Below are positions 59,264 through 64,000 of a DNA stretch of 64,000 bases, one piece after another. The notes under the pieces were generated by a model, which saw only the letters and a program-made list of their open reading frames with translations, ran no database searches and had not been told where the DNA came from. Source of the stretch: Parendozoicomonas haliclonae (lineage in GTDB: Bacteria; Pseudomonadota; Gammaproteobacteria; Pseudomonadales; Endozoicomonadaceae); contig NZ_FWPT01000001.1 in the NCBI RefSeq assembly GCF_900174585.1, positions 558,001-622,000 of the forward strand, read 5' to 3'. A program made the position numbers and the translations under genes. Numbering within the stretch: the first letter of the stretch is position 1; each line of letters opens with the position of its first letter.

Positions 59264-60322
59264 GTGAGCGAACTCAGGAATGATACGTTTCTCAAGGCAC
59301 TTTTGAGGGAGCCTGTTGACTATACCCCAGTTTGGATGATGCGCCAGGCAGGACGCTATCTTCCGGAATATCGTGCAACCCGCAGTCAGGCCGGTGACTT
59401 CCTCAGCTTATGTAAAAATGCCGATCTGGCTTGTGAAGTGACCATTCAGCCGCTGGAACGTTTTCCACTGGATGCCGCGATTCTCTTCTCCGATATCCTG
59501 ACAATACCCGATGCTATGGGATTGGAGCTTTATTTTGAAACCGGCGAAGGCCCAAAATTTAAAAAGATCATTCGCTCTGAGCAGGATGTCGATGCTCTGA
59601 TTCAGCCCAAAATGGATGATGAGCTGGACTACGTGATGAATGCTGTGCGGGTGATTCGCCGTGAATTGAACGGTCGTGTCCCGCTGATCGGCTTCTCCGG
59701 CAGTCCGTGGACGCTGGCGACCTATATGGTTGAAGGCGGTAGTACCAAAGACTTCCGTCATATCAAGGGTATGATGTACAGCCAGCCGGAAGTTCTGCAT
59801 AAACTGCTGGATCGTCTGGCAGACAGCGTTATTGATTATTTGAATGCGCAGATTCTGGCCGGTGCTCAGGCTGTTCAGATCTTTGATACCTGGGGCGGCG
59901 TTTTGGGGCACCGGGAATACCGAGAGTTCTCTCTGGCCTATATGCAGCGCATTGTTGCTGGCCTGATTCGGGAGAATGAAGGCCGCAAGGTGCCGGTGAT
60001 TCTGTTCACTAAGAATGGTGGGCAGTGGCTGGAGGTGATGGCCGGAACGGGTGCCGATGCATTGGGGCTGGATTGGACAACCCACGTCGGTGAGGCGCGT
60101 GAGCGTGTAGGTCATCAGGTTGCCCTGCAGGGTAATATGGATCCTTCTGTACTCTACGGCTCACCTGCTCGAATCCGGGAAGAAGTGATGCGTATTCTTG
60201 ATGATTTTGGTTCCCACAATGGCCATGTCTTTAACCTTGGCCACGGCATTCACCAGTTTGTGAACCCAGAGAATGCCGGCGTGTTTGTTGAGGCTGTCCA
60301 CGAGTTCTCCGCTCGCAAGTAA
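59264..60322 (+). CDS. hemE: Uroporphyrinogen decarboxylase
   Basis: Removes four carboxyl groups from uroporphyrinogen III in haem synthesis; cytoplasmic TIM barrel. It has 352 residues from GTG 59264 (E. coli 354). The frame is open back to 59186, but the family N-terminus is [12 protein letters not shown]. Motifs: [16 protein letters not shown] (substrate Arg), [12 protein letters not shown] with the catalytic Asp, [22 protein letters not shown] and FNLGHGI. It follows gltBD, as in Pseudomonas. Confidence 0.97.
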   Translation: MSELRNDTFLKALLREPVDYTPVWMMRQAGRYLPEYRATRSQAGDFLSLCKNADLACEVTIQPLERFPLDAAILFSDILTIPDAMGLELYFETGEGPKFKKIIRSEQDVDALIQPKMDDELDYVMNAVRVIRRELNGRVPLIGFSGSPWTLATYMVEGGSTKDFRHIKGMMYSQPEVLHKLLDRLADSVIDYLNAQILAGAQAVQIFDTWGGVLGHREYREFSLAYMQRIVAGLIRENEGRKVPVILFTKNGGQWLEVMAGTGADALGLDWTTHVGEARERVGHQVALQGNMDPSVLYGSPARIREEVMRILDDFGSHNGHVFNLGHGIHQFVNPENAGVFVEAVHEFSARK

Positions 60323-60347
60323 TCCCTTCCCCTTGAAGGCAGCATTA

Positions 60348-62717
60348 TCAGACAGAGCCCAAAGGCTCTGTCTGACTTTCCTTCTCTTTATTGGCCTCCA
60401 GCAAGGCATCCTGAAGAGTTTCCCTGATTCTTTTTCCGCTCGCGGGCTTGGTCAAAATCCGGGTGATAAAGCCTTTGGCATAAGCCTCTTCGCTTTTTGG
60501 CAGGTTCAGCCCGGTCAGCATAATGGTAATCAGATTGGTAAACAGTGAGTCCTGACGTAAACGTTCAGCCAGCTGCAGACCATTGATGCCTGGCATCTGG
60601 TGATCCAGGAAAATGGCATCATAGGGGCGACCGAGCATCGCTTCGGTGCGTAACAATGCCATGGCTTCCGTGGCATCCCTGGCAGGATCAACATGTAGGC
60701 CATGCTTTTGCAGTTGTTGGACCAGAACAGTACGACAGGTGTCATTGTCATCCACCACAAGAACTCTCTTATCCGCCAGGGCTATGTGATCGAGTGCTGA
60801 TGCATGGCTGTGGTGTTTTTCAGTCTTTTGTACCGGCAGGTCAAACCAGTACATGCTGCCGTCTGTGGTCTCTGTTGTGCCGATAGCACCTCCCAGAAAC
60901 TGAATGATATCCCGGGTCATTGAGAGAATATTGAGAGGGCTGTCGCTATTGTCCTGTCGGTTTAAATCTTTACGGGCCGCTTCCGAACCGACTCCGCCAT
61001 CGGTGCTGGTAATGGTAAAACGAACGACCAGAGGGCTTCTGATCTGCGCGGAAGCATTTGCAGGAGAAGTATGCAGATTGGCTGTAAGCAGGATACTACC
61101 CTGTTCCATATGATTAATGGCATGTAGCATGAGGGCGTTAAGAGTCCGGTTGATTCGGCTGGTGTCCCCCAGTAGGTCGGTTTCCGGATCTATCTTGCTG
61201 AGCAGTGCCAGCTCCAGTCCCAGTTGATAAGCCCGGTAATTAAAACGCTCAACACACTGGTGCAGTAATTCGTCTGAATCAATTCTGTCCTGAGTCGGGG
61301 TAATTTTATCATTCAGAATTTTGCTGGCATCAACGGTCTGGTTAATCAGTGTCAGCAGTTCATGTCCAGACAGCTGGAGAGTACGCAGATATTCCGCCTG
61401 ACGATGGGAGGGATTTGTGTTCAGGAGCAGTTCTGTCATCCCCATGATCCCATTCATTGGTGTACGCAGCTCGTGACCCAGTGAGCTGAGCTGGAAAGTG
61501 GCCGGCGGGGCAGGCTCCGGTTCATCCGGTGATGAGAATGCCGAAGTGCTGATTGCCGCCTGTCGTGCCGGTATACGCATAAAGGTCAAAGAGGTAATTG
61601 CGAAGATCGACGCCAATAAATGAAGACCGCCTAAAAAGCCAGGATGTAAAGGCAGGATAAACAGTGAGGTCAGATCATTCGTGATTTGCAGTATAAACAG
61701 TGGCGTCATTACGGCAATCCAGCGTCCGGCAAAGCTGTCACCTTCATACAATCGAGTAATGCAGGACAGTGTCAGAATCAGCACATTGATAATGCACAGA
61801 ATATGGAAAGGTAGATCAGAGAACACCCAGATATTAGCCATCTTGGCAAAAGCCAATGTGACGTTGAGTGCAATAAGAATCATCAGGCTGGTTCGTAACT
61901 GGGTATGCTGACCACGTACTGTCATGGTGTTCATAAACAGCGAAATAAACGCGGAGTAAGCCAGTAATACCAGACCATGGGAGAAGTCTAATCTTGGGGT
62001 GGTAAAGCTTTGCCAGATGGATGCGGGAATACCGGCCCAGCTTAACTCGATAAACAGATAAATAATGGGTAGAGCCGAAAGAATCAAAAAGTCCTGGGAC
62101 CGATGCACTCTATAGAGATAAAGACTTAAAGCGATAAGAAAAAGACTGATGCCAGCCAGAATGCCAAAACCCAACATAGCCAACTGGGAGTTGCTGACCG
62201 CTGCACTGGGATTCTCCAGCATAAAGCTCATACGAGGAGCCTGATTAGTTTGAACCTTGATGTAGAGCTCACGCTGTTCCCCTGCAAGCAGAGAAAAATG
62301 AAGGGCGCGTTTTTGGTAGGTTAATGAACTCTGGATATGGCTGCCATGATGACCTTCGATATTATCATGGGGCGAGATAAAAATTTCTGGTGGCGGGCTG
62401 AGGTTATGCAGAATATGCAGCACCATATTGGTGTCGTGCATTTGTGTGTTACGGACACTGAACTTGAGCCATATGGTGCTGTTACGTGGCAGCTTCTGGC
62501 GGAGGATGTTCCAGGGGGCGAAAAGGTGTTGCTTCTGCGGGCTTTGTACCTCAGCAAGGGAAAGGTCACCTTCATGAAGAATATCAAAGTAAGTGACAGA
62601 CTGACTGAAATCGTCGCTGTGAATAGAGAGAGAGGCCTGTGACGACAGGCTGGCGCTGATAAGCCAGAAGAATACGGCAATCAGGGAGATGAACTTATTA
62701 TTCTGGTTCACGCACAT
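60348..62717 (-). CDS. Hybrid sensor histidine kinase, 7TMR-DISM type, with degenerate ATPase domain and receiver domain
   Basis: Inner-membrane signalling protein of 789 residues. A signal peptide (1-27) leads to a periplasmic 7TMR-DISMED2-like domain (about 30-170), then seven membrane helices (about 178-380). The HisKA domain has the phosphate-accepting His415 in GHELRTPMNGIMG. The ATP-binding domain that should follow is poor: the N-box Asn is His532 (LHAINHM), and the glycine-rich G2 loop is replaced by DSPLNIL. The C-terminal receiver domain (650-770) is intact: D656 and D657, phospho-site D705 in FLDHQMPG, T735 and K757. It resembles the LadS/RetS/BarA class of sensors. It may act as a phosphorelay partner or pseudokinase. 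Gene order gives no clue to the signal. Confidence 0.85.
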   Translation of the reverse strand: MCVNQNNKFISLIAVFFWLISASLSSQASLSIHSDDFSQSVTYFDILHEGDLSLAEVQSPQKQHLFAPWNILRQKLPRNSTIWLKFSVRNTQMHDTNMVLHILHNLSPPPEIFISPHDNIEGHHGSHIQSSLTYQKRALHFSLLAGEQRELYIKVQTNQAPRMSFMLENPSAAVSNSQLAMLGFGILAGISLFLIALSLYLYRVHRSQDFLILSALPIIYLFIELSWAGIPASIWQSFTTPRLDFSHGLVLLAYSAFISLFMNTMTVRGQHTQLRTSLMILIALNVTLAFAKMANIWVFSDLPFHILCIINVLILTLSCITRLYEGDSFAGRWIAVMTPLFILQITNDLTSLFILPLHPGFLGGLHLLASIFAITSLTFMRIPARQAAISTSAFSSPDEPEPAPPATFQLSSLGHELRTPMNGIMGMTELLLNTNPSHRQAEYLRTLQLSGHELLTLINQTVDASKILNDKITPTQDRIDSDELLHQCVERFNYRAYQLGLELALLSKIDPETDLLGDTSRINRTLNALMLHAINHMEQGSILLTANLHTSPANASAQIRSPLVVRFTITSTDGGVGSEAARKDLNRQDNSDSPLNILSMTRDIIQFLGGAIGTTETTDGSMYWFDLPVQKTEKHHSHASALDHIALADKRVLVVDDNDTCRTVLVQQLQKHGLHVDPARDATEAMALLRTEAMLGRPYDAIFLDHQMPGINGLQLAERLRQDSLFTNLITIMLTGLNLPKSEEAYAKGFITRILTKPASGKRIRETLQDALLEANKEKESQTEPLGSV

Positions 62718-62740
62718 CTACCTTTCGGGTGTCCTTACCG

Positions 62741-62776
62741 CGTTTATACAGCGCCAGTACCGACGCTGTATAAACG
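62741..62776. other. Perfect 13-bp inverted repeat between purD and the sensor kinase gene
   Basis: CGTTTATACAGCG and its exact complement around a 10-base centre. It lies downstream of purD and just upstream of the kinase gene, both leftward. There is no T-run on either side, so it may be an operator or a structured RNA element rather than a terminator. Confidence 0.5.
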
Positions 62777-62830
62777 AGTTTATGGAAGGCAGTATAACGT
62801 GCGTGGTTTCAGGATTTAACCGTTTTGTGC

Positions 62831-64000
62831 CTAAGCCTTTTCACGGGCAATGGCGCGGTGGCCGATATCGGTTCGGAAGTAGCAGTTATCCCACTGAATA
62901 GCTTCCACGCCTTTGTAGGCTTTCTGCTGTGCCTCTGCAACGGTATTGCCGAGGGCTGTTACGCACAGAACCCGTCCACCACTGGTCACAACATCATCGC
63001 CATTCAGCGCTGTGCCGGCATGGAATACCAGTGCCTCACCGGCATTATCCAGACCGGAAATAGCATCACCCTTGTTATAGGAGGCCGGATAGCCACCTGC
63101 CGCCATAACAACACCCAGAGCTGCGCGGGAGTCCCACTCACAGTTCTTGCCGTTTAGCTGACCATCAGCGCCTGCCAGGCAAAGTTCAACAAGGTCGGAC
63201 TTCATGCGCGCAAGAATCGGTTGGGTTTCCGGGTCACCAAAACGACAGTTGTATTCCAGTACCTTAGGCACGCCCTGCGGATCAATCATAATACCGGCAT
63301 ACAGGAAACCGGTGTAGCGATGGCCTTCTGCCGCCATGCCTTTGACTGTTGGCCAGATCACCTGTTCCATGATGCTGTCGTGCATTTCCGGAGTCACAAC
63401 AGGAGCCGGGGAGTACGCGCCCATACCGCCGGTGTTGGGGCCGGTATCGCCATTATCCCGCGCTTTATGATCCTGGCTGGTAGCGAGCGGCAAAACATGC
63501 TCTCCATCGACCATCACAATAAAGCTGGCTTCTTCGCCTTGCAGGAATTCTTCTACAACAACGCGATGGCCCGCATCACCAAAGGCATTTCCGGCCAGCA
63601 TGTCCTTGATAGCAGCAATCGCTTCATCTTCACTCTGGGCGAGGATGACGCCTTTGCCTGCAGCCAGACCGTCGGCCTTCACAACGATGGGTGCGCCTTT
63701 CTCTTTCACGTAGGCGACAGCGGGCTCAATCTCGGTAAAGTTGGCGTAGTCGGCGGTAGGAATCTTGTGGCGAGCCAGGAAGTCTTTGGTAAAGGCTTTA
63801 GAGCCTTCCAGTTGGGCGGCACCCTGGGTCGGGCCAAAGATCTTCAGGCCTTGTTCCTGAAAGCGATCAACAACACCCAGAACCAGCGGTGCTTCTGGGC
63901 CAACGATAGTCAGGCCAATCTGTTTGTCTTTCGCGAAATTATTCAGACCTTCGATATCAGTCGCTTCGATAGCAACATTGGTGATGCCTTCGCTGATAGC
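62831..64000 (-). CDS. purD: Phosphoribosylamine-glycine ligase, 5' end missing
   Basis: ATP-grasp ligase that makes glycinamide ribonucleotide in purine synthesis. The frame is open to the window edge, so 390 residues are visible and about 40 at the N-terminus are missing. Seen are VGPEAPLVLGVVD, FGPTQGAAQLEGSKAFTKDFL (in parts), the ATP-grasp VVKADGLAAGKGV, EEFLQGEEASF, DTGPNTGGMGAYSPAPV, YNCRFGDPETQP and GRVLCVTALG. In many gammaproteobacteria purH precedes purD; that cannot be checked here. Confidence 0.97.
   Translation of the reverse strand, partial: AISEGITNVAIEATDIEGLNNFAKDKQIGLTIVGPEAPLVLGVVDRFQEQGLKIFGPTQGAAQLEGSKAFTKDFLARHKIPTADYANFTEIEPAVAYVKEKGAPIVVKADGLAAGKGVILAQSEDEAIAAIKDMLAGNAFGDAGHRVVVEEFLQGEEASFIVMVDGEHVLPLATSQDHKARDNGDTGPNTGGMGAYSPAPVVTPEMHDSIMEQVIWPTVKGMAAEGHRYTGFLYAGIMIDPQGVPKVLEYNCRFGDPETQPILARMKSDLVELCLAGADGQLNGKNCEWDSRAALGVVMAAGGYPASYNKGDAISGLDNAGEALVFHAGTALNGDDVVTSGGRVLCVTALGNTVAEAQQKAYKGVEAIQWDNCYFRTDIGHRAIAREKA

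Overview
The window is a 64 kb piece of a gammaproteobacterial chromosome of about 50% GC. Gene order points to a Pseudomonas/Oceanospirillales-type bacterium: rpe-gph-trpE-trpGDC, hslVU-DUF971-ubiE-ubiJ-ubiB-hisIE-tatABC-rsmE, and maeB-mrcA-pilMNOPQ-aroKB-gltBD-hemE all follow the order known from Pseudomonas. A marine, possibly Endozoicomonas-like host is my inference from the gene mix (BCCT osmolyte transporter, large RTX-type protein, orphan genes with odd composition); it is not proven by the sequence.

Layout. 1-7.8 kb is a transport-rich stretch: the end of a BCCT transporter, an orphan gene, an AzlC/AzlD amino-acid exporter, a YfcC-type carrier with an AraC-family regulator behind it, and a membrane di-iron hydroxylase fused to a SRPBCC domain. 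8.0-9.4 kb is rpe-gph. 9.7-19.3 kb is a self-contained type I secretion locus: a 1400-residue calcium-binding repeat protein, a 96-residue protein of unknown function, and the ABC, HlyD-type and TolC-type parts of the exporter. 19.7-24.6 kb is trpE, a voltage-gated ion channel, then trpGDC. 24.7-27.1 kb holds two leftward orphan genes, one with a DnaJ-like zinc-finger region joined to a membrane domain. 27.3-36.7 kb is housekeeping: heat-shock protease HslVU behind a near-perfect sigma-32 promoter, ubiquinone synthesis, late histidine steps, Tat export and rRNA methylation. A 264-bp MITE-like inverted-repeat element follows rsmE. 36.9-45.2 kb carries priA, a membrane protein, rpmE, maeB and mrcA. 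45.4-52.0 kb is the type IV pilus alignment/secretin operon with aroK and aroB. 52.4-60.3 kb is glutamate synthase, ridA and hemE. The right end has a hybrid sensor kinase with a degenerate ATP-binding domain and the 3' part of purD.

The most unusual parts are the repeat protein, which keeps an 18-residue period without insertion or deletion through about 25 units and then resumes it in a second block; the ion channel inside the trp locus with an unusually acidic selectivity filter; the zinc-finger/membrane orphan gene with its small acidic neighbour; and the sensor kinase lacking its ATP-binding asparagine. The two interruptions of rpe-gph-trpE-trpGDC suggest that this locus accepts insertions. 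No tRNA, rRNA, CRISPR array, transposase gene or prophage was seen.
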